Source: Candidatus Thiodiazotropha endoloripes | GTDB taxonomy: Bacteria; Pseudomonadota; Gammaproteobacteria; Chromatiales; Chromatiaceae | NCBI GenBank assembly: GCA_001709035.1 | Contig: LVKA01000008.1 | Location: forward strand, 372,001-436,000 | Reading direction: 5' to 3' | Length of the DNA: 64,000 bases | In this document: piece after piece, positions 25,149 through 34,897 of the stretch | How the letters are laid out: every line of letters starts with the position of its first letter | Numbering within the stretch: position 1 is the first letter of the stretch | Made by a program: the position numbers and the translations under genes | Notes under the pieces: model-generated | Databases searched by the model: none | Seen by the model: only the letters and a program-made list of their open reading frames with translations | Told to the model about the DNA's origin: nothing

Positions 25149-26057
25149 ATGTCTGTGCCAGCAGCCTATGTCGGGGTATTGCTGATTTGGGGTACTACGC
25201 CCCTGGCCATTCAATGGAGTGGTCAGGGCGTTGGCTATCTGTTTGGAGTAACGGGGCGTATGGTAATCGGTGTAGTACTGGCCTTGTCCCTGTTGCGTCT
25301 GATCGGACTGCGACTGGCATGGCATAAGACAGCGCGACACACCTATATGGCGGCTGGTCTGGGTATCTTCATCGCCATGACCTCAGTCTACTGGTCTGCA
25401 CAGTACATCCCTTCCGGCTGGATATCGGTGATCTTTGGTCTGTCGCCAATCATTACCGGTCTGATGGCCCGCTATTGGTTGAACGAAAGAGGCATCGACG
25501 CTTCGAGACTGGTGGCCGTATTGATCTCACTGTCCGGTCTGGTCGCCATCTTCAGTGTCGGCATCAAAGCGGGTCCTGAATTTGCGCTGGGCCTGTGTGG
25601 CATGCTGGTCTCGGTGATAACCCACTCCGCCAGTGCCGTCTGGGTAAAACGGATCGATGCTCAACTGCATGGACTGGTGGTGACAGCGGGCGGTTTACTG
25701 GTCGCAGTACCCCTGTTTCTGCTGAGTTGGTTCATACAGGGGGAGAGTTGGCCCCAGGTGATTGGAGAGCGGGCCCTGGCATCGATCATCTATCTCGGGA
25801 TCATCGGCTCAGTGCTTGGGTTTGCCCTCTACTTCTATATTTTGAAGAATGTGGAGACCACCAAGGTTGCACTGATCACGCTGATCACTCCGCTGTTCGC
25901 CCTGCTGGCCGGGCAGTGGCTTAACGGTGAACAGATTGATCAGCGGGTCTGGTTGGGTACCGGGTTGATCCTGCTGGGATTGGCGCTATTTGAGTTTTGG
26001 GGTAGAGGCTTGCCTCAATTCCGGTTCAGCAGGGCAAGAGAGAGTGAGGGCCAGTAG
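25149..26057 (+). CDS. EamA/DMT family transporter
   Basis: An inner-membrane exporter-like protein of 302 residues with ten hydrophobic segments in two EamA repeats, typical of drug/metabolite transporters. The substrate is unknown. ATG 25,149 is chosen because AGGAGG lies 7 bases upstream; that site belongs to the right end of the inserted repeat, and the open frame further upstream (from 25,089) is only repeat sequence. The 3' end overlaps the convergent dctM gene by 43 bases, an unusually deep tail-to-tail overlap. Confidence 0.88.
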   Translation: MSVPAAYVGVLLIWGTTPLAIQWSGQGVGYLFGVTGRMVIGVVLALSLLRLIGLRLAWHKTARHTYMAAGLGIFIAMTSVYWSAQYIPSGWISVIFGLSPIITGLMARYWLNERGIDASRLVAVLISLSGLVAIFSVGIKAGPEFALGLCGMLVSVITHSASAVWVKRIDAQLHGLVVTAGGLLVAVPLFLLSWFIQGESWPQVIGERALASIIYLGIIGSVLGFALYFYILKNVETTKVALITLITPLFALLAGQWLNGEQIDQRVWLGTGLILLGLALFEFWGRGLPQFRFSRARESEGQ

Positions 26058-27289
26058 GTGATCACCAATACCGCGCCGAAAAGGAGCAGAAACCAGGGAA
26101 GGGTGGCGCGGTATATCTCGGCGATCGGTTTGCCGAACCGGTAACTGGCGATGAACAGATTCATACCCACTGGGGGTGTGAAATATCCGATCTGCATATT
26201 GGCCAGAAAAATGATGCCCAAGTGGATTGGGTCGATACCATACTCCACCGCAACCGGTAGCAGCAGTGGTACCATCAACACCAAAGCGGAAAAGATATCC
26301 AGCATGGTGCCGAGTATCAGCAGAAAGATATTCAGCAGGATCAGAAAGGTGAGTGGGTCGTGGACCCTCTCATGCAGCCAATTGAATAGCATCCCAGGTA
26401 CATCGCTATCGATCATATAGTTGGTGGATGCCAGGGAGAGGCCGAGTATGACCAATATGCCGCCGACCAATAGCATGGCCTCATGCATGATGCGGGGCAT
26501 CTGATTCAGCGAGATGTCTCTGTGGACCACCAGCTCGACAAACAGTACATAGAGTGCAGTGACTGCGGCTGCCTCAGAGATGGCGAAATATCCGCTATAG
26601 ATACCGCCAAGCAGGATTACCGGCAAGGGTAGCTCCCAGGCCGCATCCTTTATTGCGCCGCGGGCTTCCACCAAGGAGAACGTGGTGAGTTGCAGGTGGC
26701 GACCGGAGTAGAGTCCCCAAGCCATGAGGATGAACAGCATCAGCAGTCCGGGCAGAATGCCGGCGAGAAACATATCGTCCACTGTAATCGATCCACCAAT
26801 ACCCAGCTGTTGGGCTACCACAGCATACAAAATCAATGGCAGTGCCGGTGCGAACAGCAGACCCAGGCTGCCTGAGGTTGTTACCAGACCGAGGCTGAAA
26901 TTCTTGTTGTAGCCGGCCTCTTTCAATGCCGGATAGAGCAGAGCACCCAGCGCCACGATGGTCACACCGGAAGCACCGGTGAAGGCGGTAAACAGGGCGC
27001 AGGCGATCAGGGCGACAAAGGCCATTCCCCCCGGCATCCAGCCGAGCAGGGATTGGGTCAGTCTGACCAGGCGACTGGGGGCATTACCTTCACTCAACAG
27101 ATAACCTGCAAAAGTGAACAGGGGGATGGCGAGCAGAACGGGGGTCTCCGCCAGTCTGAAAAACTCGATGCCGACTACGGACAGGTCGATTTCAGATTGA
27201 TAGAAACCCCAGAGGGCGCCTGCACCAATCACCGCAAACAGCGGTGCACCACTCAGTGCCAGCAGGATCAGGCCGATGGTAACGATCAT
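26015..27289 (-). CDS. dctM: TRAP transporter large permease (DctM)
   Basis: Membrane subunit that imports organic acids with the sodium or proton gradient. About 424 residues and about 12 membrane segments; start is ATG 27,289 (MIVTIGLILLALSG), overlapping the dctQ stop by 4 bases, whereas upstream in-frame sequence belongs to dctQ. The GASGVTIVALGALLYPALKEAGYN and YFTPPVGMNLFIAS stretches are typical. The operon also encodes DctQ, DctP and TatT. Confidence 0.92.
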   Translation of the reverse strand: MIVTIGLILLALSGAPLFAVIGAGALWGFYQSEIDLSVVGIEFFRLAETPVLLAIPLFTFAGYLLSEGNAPSRLVRLTQSLLGWMPGGMAFVALIACALFTAFTGASGVTIVALGALLYPALKEAGYNKNFSLGLVTTSGSLGLLFAPALPLILYAVVAQQLGIGGSITVDDMFLAGILPGLLMLFILMAWGLYSGRHLQLTTFSLVEARGAIKDAAWELPLPVILLGGIYSGYFAISEAAAVTALYVLFVELVVHRDISLNQMPRIMHEAMLLVGGILVILGLSLASTNYMIDSDVPGMLFNWLHERVHDPLTFLILLNIFLLILGTMLDIFSALVLMVPLLLPVAVEYGIDPIHLGIIFLANMQIGYFTPPVGMNLFIASYRFGKPIAEIYRATLPWFLLLFGAVLVITYWPSLSLALLNRN

Positions 27290-27777
27290 GATGCGGTTTC
27301 CCTTTCCATCAGATGCAGCGGGATGTTGACGATGAAACGGATGGTCATGATGGCAAAGCCGATCGGTATGATGATCTCTCCGATCCAGGCCGGCAGTATG
27401 GAGAACAGCTGGGTGCCGTCCTGCCACTCGAAGTAGACAAAGCGGGCTGAGTGCCAGGCGATCAAGCCGCAGACCAGGGCACTGAACAGATCATGCACCA
27501 CGCTCAACAGGGATTGACCGTGTTTTGGGAGTACATGGGATAGCAGGTCAATACGTATATGGCGATTCTCTCTGGTGGCTGCAATGGCGCCCAGCAGGGC
27601 GACCCACAAAACCATGATACGTAAGCTGGGGTCTGCCCAGATCAGACCGGAATCAAACAGATTACGCAGTACGATCTGACTGCCTGCCAACAGTATCATG
27701 CCACCCAGCAGTATTGCCGTGAGCAGCTCTTCAAACCGATGAATGATCTGGCGAATGGTCTGGAGCAATTTTGTCAT
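27286..27777 (-). CDS. dctQ: TRAP transporter small permease (DctQ)
   Basis: The four-helix small membrane subunit, 163 residues, with the usual pattern GMILLAGSQIVLRNLFDSGLIWADP and ATRENRHIRIDLLS. It pairs with DctM (4-base overlap). Confidence 0.9.
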   Translation of the reverse strand: MTKLLQTIRQIIHRFEELLTAILLGGMILLAGSQIVLRNLFDSGLIWADPSLRIMVLWVALLGAIAATRENRHIRIDLLSHVLPKHGQSLLSVVHDLFSALVCGLIAWHSARFVYFEWQDGTQLFSILPAWIGEIIIPIGFAIMTIRFIVNIPLHLMERETAS

Positions 27778-27972
27778 GGGGATCGATTATAGCGGCATAT
27801 CAAGAGAGATAGTTATTCCGGTTTGTAACAGATGCATCACACAGGATGTGTAACCGGCATCTATGTCTTTACGCCCAGTCATTCTAGGTGTGACCGTTTG
27901 CGATCGATGTCGATTCCACGCGCTGTTTTTCAGCAATCGGGAATGATGCATTCCGGCAGAGCGGAAATGGGA

Positions 27973-28275
27973 TTAACGTATATGCACCGTAAGCCAGATA
28001 CAGTGAGGTTGGTGGCTGGTTGTCAGCACACGATGGGGCGTGTTGGCTGGGATCATGACACAATCCCCACGATGAAGATTGTGTTGTGTGTCATCCATTT
28101 CCAATTTTGCGCTACCCTGCAGAATGCTGATCCACTCGTCATGTGGCTGCTGCAGAATCTCAGTAACACTATTCGGCGGACTCAGGATACGCTCGATCGT
28201 GACGTTTTTCCTGCTCAGCAGTGTTTCCAGAGCCTCCTTCTCTCCATCAGCCCTATCTGGTTTAAACAGATTCAT
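27973..28275 (-). CDS. Small cupin-domain protein
   Basis: A single beta-barrel cupin of about 100 residues. Motif 1 is seen as HDEWISILQGSAKLEMD and motif 2 as HRGDCVMIPANTPHRV, giving the His/Glu metal ligands. Start could be ATG 28,284 or 28,275; the latter begins MNLFKPD, as is common in this group. It lies between dctP and dctQ on the same strand, about 195 bases from dctQ. The substrate is unknown. Confidence 0.82.
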   Translation of the reverse strand: MNLFKPDRADGEKEALETLLSRKNVTIERILSPPNSVTEILQQPHDEWISILQGSAKLEMDDTQHNLHRGDCVMIPANTPHRVLTTSHQPHCIWLTVHIR

Positions 28276-28311
28276 TTCCGGCATGGCTTGCGATACCTGC
28301 AGTGTGAGTGA

Positions 28312-28530
28312 TTGGTTTAAGGATATCGGCTGTTATCTACCGATGATCAAATCCATCGGTCCTCAGTTGGATATCCTTTGCAACGATACTCAGTTGCAGG
28401 GAGAGTGACATTCTCGCTGCATCGGTTATCCACTGCAAGCCTCACCTTGAGTGAAATACCAGACAGTTTGTCGATAATGTGCTCGATGTTGGTCAGGTTG
28501 GGCTACCGCCGGTGCCAGTCCCGCCTCTTA
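28312..28530. other. Intergenic region without visible features
   Basis: The gap between the cupin gene and dctP shows no open frame that looks real and no clear hairpin with a T-run. Confidence 0.3.
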
Positions 28531-29610
28531 CTAAAGTGAGTGGGTCTCATTTAAACTCGATTTGAGTGCGGTATCGCGACGATTGATCATTATGTCTTCA
28601 GTCTGTTTTGTGACTGGATTCGAATCGCGCTGCTGCCTGATCAGATTCTGCATCTCTTCCAATAGTTCGATTGAGACGACACCATCATTGCGCAAGCTCT
28701 TCAGCGTTACGTTGGCATGCTGCTCCCAAGCCTGTTGCTGTTGTTCAGTCGGGCTGATGAACTCTATGCCCTGTTTTTTGAGGGCAGAGAGGGCGGCGAT
28801 ATTGTCTTTACGATTCTGTTGGTTGAGTTTGATGAAGGTGGATTGGAGAGTCTGTTTCACCAGCTCCCGGTCAGCTTCAGTGAGTTTGTTGAACGCCTTC
28901 TCCTTGATCACCAACGTGGCATAGAGATAGGCGAGCGGAACCTGAGTCAGATAGTTGACCCGGGTATGCCACTGCAGTGCTATCGCACCGATGGGGGCAC
29001 TGGCGATGGTATCGATCAAGCCGGTTTGAAGGCCGGTCAGTACATCGGTCAACGGCAGGGGGATCGGCGAAATACCCAGTTTACTGAAGATCTCCGCGTT
29101 CACCGTGTCGCCTTCCGGTATCCAGATCTTGAGGCCTTTCATGTTATCGGTGGTCTTAACCGGGGAGTTGGAGAGCAGGTAGGCGAATCCTCCTTCACTC
29201 AGGCCGAAGCTGATGAAGCCCTTCTTTTGCAAGCCATCGATGATCCGTTTATCCATCACCTCACGTACCGCATCCACCTCTTCAAGGTTGCGGAACTGGA
29301 ACGGCAGTGTGTAGATCTGTGCGTCTGAGTAGATGCTGCTCAAGCCACCACCGGTGATGGCGCCACCCTGCAGCTGGCCGATACGGATTTTGCGCAGCAC
29401 GCTGTTGTCGTTCCCCATCACCCCGCCGGGGTAGAAGCGGATTTTCACCCGTCCTTCACTCTTTGCATGAATCTCTTTCGCCGCCGCCCGCATCTGTTTC
29501 ATCCAGCTGGTGCCATCCGGCGCCAGAGTGGCGATTTTCAAAGTGGTCGTGGCATGACTGACTGGGACCAGTATAAGTGTCATGATGAGTATGGCCAGAA
29601 GGCGGAGCAT
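28531..29610 (-). CDS. dctP: TRAP transporter substrate-binding protein (DctP)
   Basis: Periplasmic receptor of the TRAP importer, about 359 residues from ATG 29,610, which has GAGG 8 bases upstream and a clean signal peptide ending SHA. The longer frame to 29,709 lacks support. The family block LKIATLAPDGTSWMKQMR and the conserved Arg region around LKIWIPEGDTVNAEIFSKLG are present. The C-terminus is extended and polar. Ligand not predictable; the DctP/TatT combination suggests a lipophilic or carboxylate ligand. Confidence 0.9.
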   Translation of the reverse strand: MLRLLAILIMTLILVPVSHATTTLKIATLAPDGTSWMKQMRAAAKEIHAKSEGRVKIRFYPGGVMGNDNSVLRKIRIGQLQGGAITGGGLSSIYSDAQIYTLPFQFRNLEEVDAVREVMDKRIIDGLQKKGFISFGLSEGGFAYLLSNSPVKTTDNMKGLKIWIPEGDTVNAEIFSKLGISPIPLPLTDVLTGLQTGLIDTIASAPIGAIALQWHTRVNYLTQVPLAYLYATLVIKEKAFNKLTEADRELVKQTLQSTFIKLNQQNRKDNIAALSALKKQGIEFISPTEQQQQAWEQHANVTLKSLRNDGVVSIELLEEMQNLIRQQRDSNPVTKQTEDIMINRRDTALKSSLNETHSL

Positions 29611-29831
29611 GTGTGTAATCCTCAAAGGTGAACGAGTGAAGTTGGTATTAAAGCTCTGTAGTTGATACGTGAGACTGATCCGATTGGACTCATCCAGGTT
29701 GTATGTCATTGGGATTTTTGGGGTTAATGCTCATTTACCCCAAGGCGCTATCCACTTTGCGGTGCACTCAGTTGATCCAACTACCGTAGTATAGATGCTC
29801 ACTGTTTACAAGATGTTGCACTTTATGGATT

Positions 29832-30689
29832 CTAAAAATAATCTTCTTTAATCAATGACTTGGCTTGTTGCTGCGCCATGATGTTACTTAATGTCAGGCC
29901 GTTTATCACCGGGTCGGCCTGCAACACCTCATTAAGTAGCCTGTCATGTAGAGTTTTATCAAAAACCAAACGGGCATAGTGTCGAGCGTATTCCAGTTTC
30001 ACCATCAGGTCCTGGCCTTCGGAGTAGTTCAAAGCCGACTCAAAATGTTGCTTGCCAAGTTCCGGTTTGCCGCCCAGCGCAGGAGGAATCTGACTGCGTA
30101 TAACGCCCAGATAGAGCTGGGCGCGACCCTGTTCATAGCCCGGTTCCTGTTCGACCACCCGTAGCAGCAGGGACTCGGCTTTGGCCAGATCGGCAACCGC
30201 ATTCCAGTCATCGCTGTGTGCCTGAATCCAGCCTGCCCAGGTAGCGCCATAGAGATAGAGGTCCTCCAGCTCGGGCGCTTCAGTCCTGGCCAGGGTGGCG
30301 GCAAACTGCTCATATGGCTTGCTGCTGTCACGGCAGATTTCCGGTTCAGCTTCACAGAATCCTGTGGTGGCGTAGTCCATTGCTTTTTGGCTGAGGTTTT
30401 TCTGCCGCTCTGGATCTTTGACCAGTCCACCTGCGTAAGCACCGTAGAGCCTGGCACCGGCGTAGAGCAGATCACGATCGTTCGGGCTCTCCGCAATGAA
30501 TGAGTCGAGCAGCAGCAGATAGGCCGGTGCACCATGCCGCACCAGCTCAGGATCCGTTTGATTGAGCATGGCATTGGAGAGGTTGGTTGCCAGGCGACTG
30601 GTTGACAGTGAGCTGCAGCCGCTATCCAGGAGTAGTGCGGCTGCGCAGAGCAGTGAGACAGTGATAAGGCGACGACGGTTCTTGGTCAT
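29832..30689 (-). CDS. TRAP-associated TatT-like TPR lipoprotein
   Basis: About 285 residues from ATG 30,689. The N-terminus is a lipoprotein signal with Cys in LLDSGCSS, followed by helical repeats with YLYGATWAGWIQAHSDDWNAVADL, matching the TatT family that forms trimers and docks the TRAP receptor. Being upstream of dctP on the same strand supports that. Upstream in-frame sequence to 30,848 overlaps the preceding gene and is not part of it. Confidence 0.85.
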   Translation of the reverse strand: MTKNRRRLITVSLLCAAALLLDSGCSSLSTSRLATNLSNAMLNQTDPELVRHGAPAYLLLLDSFIAESPNDRDLLYAGARLYGAYAGGLVKDPERQKNLSQKAMDYATTGFCEAEPEICRDSSKPYEQFAATLARTEAPELEDLYLYGATWAGWIQAHSDDWNAVADLAKAESLLLRVVEQEPGYEQGRAQLYLGVIRSQIPPALGGKPELGKQHFESALNYSEGQDLMVKLEYARHYARLVFDKTLHDRLLNEVLQADPVINGLTLSNIMAQQQAKSLIKEDYF

Positions 30690-30708
30690 CCGCCGATTGT
30701 GACAGATT

Positions 30709-31071
30709 TCAGCGATGTTTTCTGCCGACCTGTTCCATGTGATGCAGCCAGCTTGTGAACAGGTTGCCGACAGAGCCGCTACCCGATCTGCGCCCTTTGA
30801 AAGTATGGAAGCATCCCTCCTCCTCCTCTTCAAATCGGGCCGCGCCAATGTTGAGGAACAGAAAGATCAGGAACAGATCCAGAATCAGTGCCCCAACCAC
30901 CACAGGAACATGGATCACCGCATCGGTTTTCATCCAGCTGATGACTTCGGAATGGTTGCTGACCACCAGATAGAGCGTACCGAACAGCAGTGCAACCGCC
31001 AATAAAGAAAACAGATCTGCTACACGCTCATGTTTTCGGGAGTATCCCTTAAGACTTTTACAGACAGACAT
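30709..31071 (-). CDS. Small membrane protein of the TRAP operon
   Basis: About 120 residues with two hydrophobic segments (LFSLLAVALLFGTLYLVV and VPVVVGALILDLFLIFLFLN) and a soluble, Gly/Ser-rich, basic C-terminal tail containing an EEEEE run. I do not recognise the family. It ends 20 bases before the TatT gene, so it is likely co-transcribed. Start could be 31,086 or 31,071. Confidence 0.65.
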   Translation of the reverse strand: MSVCKSLKGYSRKHERVADLFSLLAVALLFGTLYLVVSNHSEVISWMKTDAVIHVPVVVGALILDLFLIFLFLNIGAARFEEEEEGCFHTFKGRRSGSGSVGNLFTSWLHHMEQVGRKHR

Positions 31072-31296
31072 GGATTCATTCACCAAATTTATTTGGATGC
31101 AATCAGTATCAGGTTAGTCTTCAACGACAATAATCTCAAGCAAAATGGGTGATTTGGGATTTTTACCGCAAACTTGTGAGTGTGTATAGTAGGTTGCGGA
31201 AGTATCGTGTGAGATCCCGCAAGGTGCATGGCGATTCACTTCGAAAATGTCCTAATTACCTGCCATGCAACATAAAAACATATAAGGGGGTATGCA

Positions 31297-32655
31297 GTGG
31301 AACTAATCAAAGAACTGATCGGCGGGCTGAACAGCATTGTCTGGGGACCTGTCATGCTGGTGCTGATTCTGGGTACCGGGCTTTTCCTGATGATCGGCTT
31401 GAAGCTGATGCCATTGGCACGGCTCAAATATGGATTTCAAATGCTCTGGGGAGGCCGCGAAGGCCGTGGGGAAGGGGAGATCACCCCGTTCAATGCCCTG
31501 ATGACCTCGCTCTCCGCAACCATCGGCACGGGTAATATCGCCGGGGTTGCCACCGCCATCGCTCTGGGTGGCCCTGGGGCTCTGTTCTGGATGTGGTGTA
31601 CCGCGCTGGTCGGTATGGCCACCAAGTACGCGGAAGCGGTACTGGCTGTCCGTTACCGGGAAGTGGATGAGAACGGCAACCACGTCGGTGGTCCCATGTA
31701 CTACATCAAGAATGGACTGGGCAGCAAGTGGGCCTGGCTGGGTACCCTGTTTGCCGTCTTCGGTGCATTGGCCGGGTTTGGTATCGGTAATACCGTACAG
31801 GCCAATTCGGTTGCTCAGGCACTGCTGAAAAATGAGAGTCTCGGTATCGATCCGGCCGTTACCGGTGGGGTGATGGCGGTGCTGGCCGCGCTGGTGCTGA
31901 TCGGCGGTATCCGTCGGATCGCGGAAGTGGCCGGTAAACTGGTGCCCCTGATGGCAATCGCCTATCTGTTGGCCGGGGGTGTGATCATCATTCTCAATAT
32001 TTCCGAGATTCCGGCGGCTATCGGTCAGATCATAGAGTATGCCTTTACCCCGGTTGCCGCCACGGGTGGATTTGCCGGTGCTGCGGTTTGGGCTGCAATT
32101 CGCTTTGGTGTGGCCAGGGGGGTCTTCTCCAATGAGGCTGGACTTGGTAGTGCGCCAATCGCACACGCCGCTGCGGCAACCGACAGTCCGGTGCGTCAGG
32201 GCACGGTTGCGATGCTGGGAACCTTTATCGATACCCTGATCGTCTGTTCGGTCACCGGCCTGGCGATCGTTGTCACCGGGGTCTGGACCACGGGCGAGAC
32301 CGGGGCGGCACTCTCTTCTGCCGCTTTTGAGATGGCGCTGCCTGGTGTTGGCGGTCTGGTTGTCAGTGTGGGTCTGGCGGTGTTTGCCTTCACTACCATT
32401 CTGGGCTGGAGTGTCTACAGTGAACGTTGCGTTGAGTACCTTGCGGGTATTAAGGCGATTGTTCCATTTCGCGTACTTTGGATCATCATGATCCCGGTTG
32501 GCGCGCTGGCGCAGGACTATCTTAACTTTGTCTGGCTGGTGGCGGATACGCTGAATGCCCTGATGGCCATTCCGAATCTAGTTGCGCTGCTGATGCTCAG
32601 TCCGGTGGTTTTCAAATTGACTCGGGAATATTTTGAGCAGAATTCATTGAAGTAG
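31297..32655 (+). CDS. Alanine/glycine:cation symporter (AGCS family)
   Basis: Inner-membrane sodium-coupled amino acid importer, 452 residues with about 10-11 membrane segments. The family signatures LSATIGTGNIAGVATAIALG, GGPMYYIKNGLG and GVFSNEAGLGSAPIAHAAA are present. The start is GTG 31,297 with AAGGGGG 6 bases upstream. It is a single gene; a stem-loop follows at 32,677. Confidence 0.93.
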   Translation: MELIKELIGGLNSIVWGPVMLVLILGTGLFLMIGLKLMPLARLKYGFQMLWGGREGRGEGEITPFNALMTSLSATIGTGNIAGVATAIALGGPGALFWMWCTALVGMATKYAEAVLAVRYREVDENGNHVGGPMYYIKNGLGSKWAWLGTLFAVFGALAGFGIGNTVQANSVAQALLKNESLGIDPAVTGGVMAVLAALVLIGGIRRIAEVAGKLVPLMAIAYLLAGGVIIILNISEIPAAIGQIIEYAFTPVAATGGFAGAAVWAAIRFGVARGVFSNEAGLGSAPIAHAAAATDSPVRQGTVAMLGTFIDTLIVCSVTGLAIVVTGVWTTGETGAALSSAAFEMALPGVGGLVVSVGLAVFAFTTILGWSVYSERCVEYLAGIKAIVPFRVLWIIMIPVGALAQDYLNFVWLVADTLNALMAIPNLVALLMLSPVVFKLTREYFEQNSLK

Positions 32656-32676
32656 GCGGTTGTTGGAGTTTCATCC

Positions 32677-32699
32677 GGCTCCCCCATTGCGGGGGAGCC
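32677..32699 (+). terminator. Stem-loop after the AGCS gene
   Basis: GGCTCCCCC and GGGGGAGCC form a 9-bp stem, 22 bases after the stop codon. Only TCTCATTG follows, so termination may be partial. Confidence 0.5.
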
Positions 32700-32820
32700 T
32701 CTCATTGTCTGCACCGACAACGCTGCAACACGGCCCCTGTTCTGCTTGGGTGGCTCACTCGGGAACAGGATTGTTGTTAACCATGGTTGCTGCTGAGGAT
32801 CGATTGCGCTCCTGGTTGAT

Positions 32821-33183
32821 TCAAGCGGTGTGATCTTTCACAACGTCATCCGGGGTTGCAAAATTCTGTCTGAGATAGCGGATGATGTCATCCGATTCAT
32901 AGAGCCAGCGGTCACCATCCTGTTGCTGAATTTTCAAGCAGGGTGTTTGCAACTTTCCACCAAAGTGCTGCAGCTCGCCAGCCCAGTTCGAATCGCTGGC
33001 TGCATTCCGTTGTTCGATCTTCAGGTTTAACTTGCGTATGACTCGGTTGACTTTGATGCAGAATGGGCAGAGGGGGAAGTGGTAGAGTGCCAAGCGACTG
33101 GTCTCTTGATCAACCTGTCGCTGGCGCGCCGGATCGCGCTGCAGTGGTTTGGAGATGAGACTGGTGAGCCAGTGCAACATCAT
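32821..33183 (-). CDS. Glutaredoxin-like protein
   Basis: A 120-residue thioredoxin-fold protein. After an N-terminal extension of about 30 residues comes LYHFPLCPFCIKVNRVIRKL with a CPFC redox site, then QTPCLKI with the cis-Pro and ESDDIIRYL, as in glutaredoxins and GST N-domains. It starts 3 bases after the bolA-like gene on the same strand, recalling the known BolA-glutaredoxin partnership, although that involves CGFS-type proteins. Confidence 0.85.
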   Translation of the reverse strand: MMLHWLTSLISKPLQRDPARQRQVDQETSRLALYHFPLCPFCIKVNRVIRKLNLKIEQRNAASDSNWAGELQHFGGKLQTPCLKIQQQDGDRWLYESDDIIRYLRQNFATPDDVVKDHTA

Positions 33184-33186
33184 TCG

Positions 33187-33510
33187 CTAGCTCTGTTTTG
33201 AACCACCCAGACACTCAGGTGAAGCGGGTACGGTGCCGCCATGGTTGAACCAATCCTCCGGCGTCAGGGTATGCAGTGCCAGGGCGTGAACACCTCCCTC
33301 GCTCAACTCTTCCGCCAAAACCTTGTTGACCCTACGGTGGCGTTGGATCAGCTTCTCCCCTGCAAAAGCCTCACTGACCAGTACCACCTTAAAATGGGAT
33401 TCTGCCCCATCCGGTACACTATGATTATGGCTCTCATCGATCACTTCCAGGTGGAGCGGCTTGAAGGATTCCTGCAGCTTTTTTTCGATGATCTTTTGTG
33501 TGGTTGTCAT
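33187..33510 (-). CDS. bolA: BolA family protein
   Basis: A 107-residue BolA-fold protein involved in iron-sulfur/stress responses. The family pattern LEVIDESHNHSVPDGAESHF, VVLVSEAFAGEKLIQRHRRV and HALALHTLTPEDW is clear. It is followed within 3 bases by the glutaredoxin-like gene. Confidence 0.92.
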   Translation of the reverse strand: MTTTQKIIEKKLQESFKPLHLEVIDESHNHSVPDGAESHFKVVLVSEAFAGEKLIQRHRRVNKVLAEELSEGGVHALALHTLTPEDWFNHGGTVPASPECLGGSKQS

Positions 33511-33559
33511 ATCACTACCTAGTTTGAGTATTTACATACCCTTGGATCAGGGTTCTATG

Positions 33560-34240
33560 TCATAGTTTCAGCGCTTCCCGGACAAAGGGTATAGTGAGTT
33601 TACGCTGGGCTGCAAGTGAAGCCTGGTCGAGTCGATCCAGCAGAATGGTCAGGAAGTGGATATCTCTGGGGGTTCTCTGTAACAGAAATTGAGCGGTTTC
33701 AACGCTCATCGACAGCCCCCGCAGTTCTGCATTACTCATCAGCAGCTCGAGTCGCTCCTCATCATTCAGTGGAAACAGATGGTAACAGGGTCCCCAGGTC
33801 AGCCTGGAGGCCAGATCGGCCAGATGCAGGGAGAGTTGCCCAGGCGGGCGGTCGCAGGCGACGATCAGTTTGGCGCCACGCTCCTGCAGTAGGTTGTAGA
33901 GATTGAAGATTGCCAATTCCCAGGCCCGCTCCCCGGCGAGTACCTGAAGATCATCCAGACAGACCAGGGAGAAACCATCCAGTCCTTCCAGCATCTCCGG
34001 TTGCAGGCCGTGTTCCGATTTGAATGGCAGATAGGCCGGCTGCTCTCCGTTGGACTGGGAGTGCTGACAGGCTGCCTGCAACAGGTGGCTTTTGCCTGAA
34101 CCCGAGTCTCCCCAGAGGTAGATATAGGGATCCTGTTCGCCACGCAGGCGGGAGACCGCTTCACCGTTTCTGCCGATCACGAAATGGGCGAAATCGATCC
34201 GCGGTCTGATGCTCAGGCCGAGAGGCAGCTGGATGGGCAT
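33560..34240 (-). CDS. hda: DnaA regulatory inactivator homologue (Hda)
   Basis: AAA+ protein related to DnaA domain III that stimulates DnaA-ATP hydrolysis to limit replication initiation. About 226 residues from ATG 34,240 (MPIQLPLGLSIRPRIDF), with Walker A WGDSGSGKSHLLQAA, Walker B LVCLDDLQVLAGE and the sensor region DLASRLTWG. The N-terminal QLPLGL clamp-binding motif of Hda is kept. It follows wrbA by 4 bases; the longer frame to 34,384 is wrbA antisense-of-frame sequence. Confidence 0.92.
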   Translation of the reverse strand: MPIQLPLGLSIRPRIDFAHFVIGRNGEAVSRLRGEQDPYIYLWGDSGSGKSHLLQAACQHSQSNGEQPAYLPFKSEHGLQPEMLEGLDGFSLVCLDDLQVLAGERAWELAIFNLYNLLQERGAKLIVACDRPPGQLSLHLADLASRLTWGPCYHLFPLNDEERLELLMSNAELRGLSMSVETAQFLLQRTPRDIHFLTILLDRLDQASLAAQRKLTIPFVREALKL

Positions 34241-34244
34241 GGGA

Positions 34245-34884
<640 letters not shown>

Positions 34885-34897
34885 GGCCTGCCCGGGA

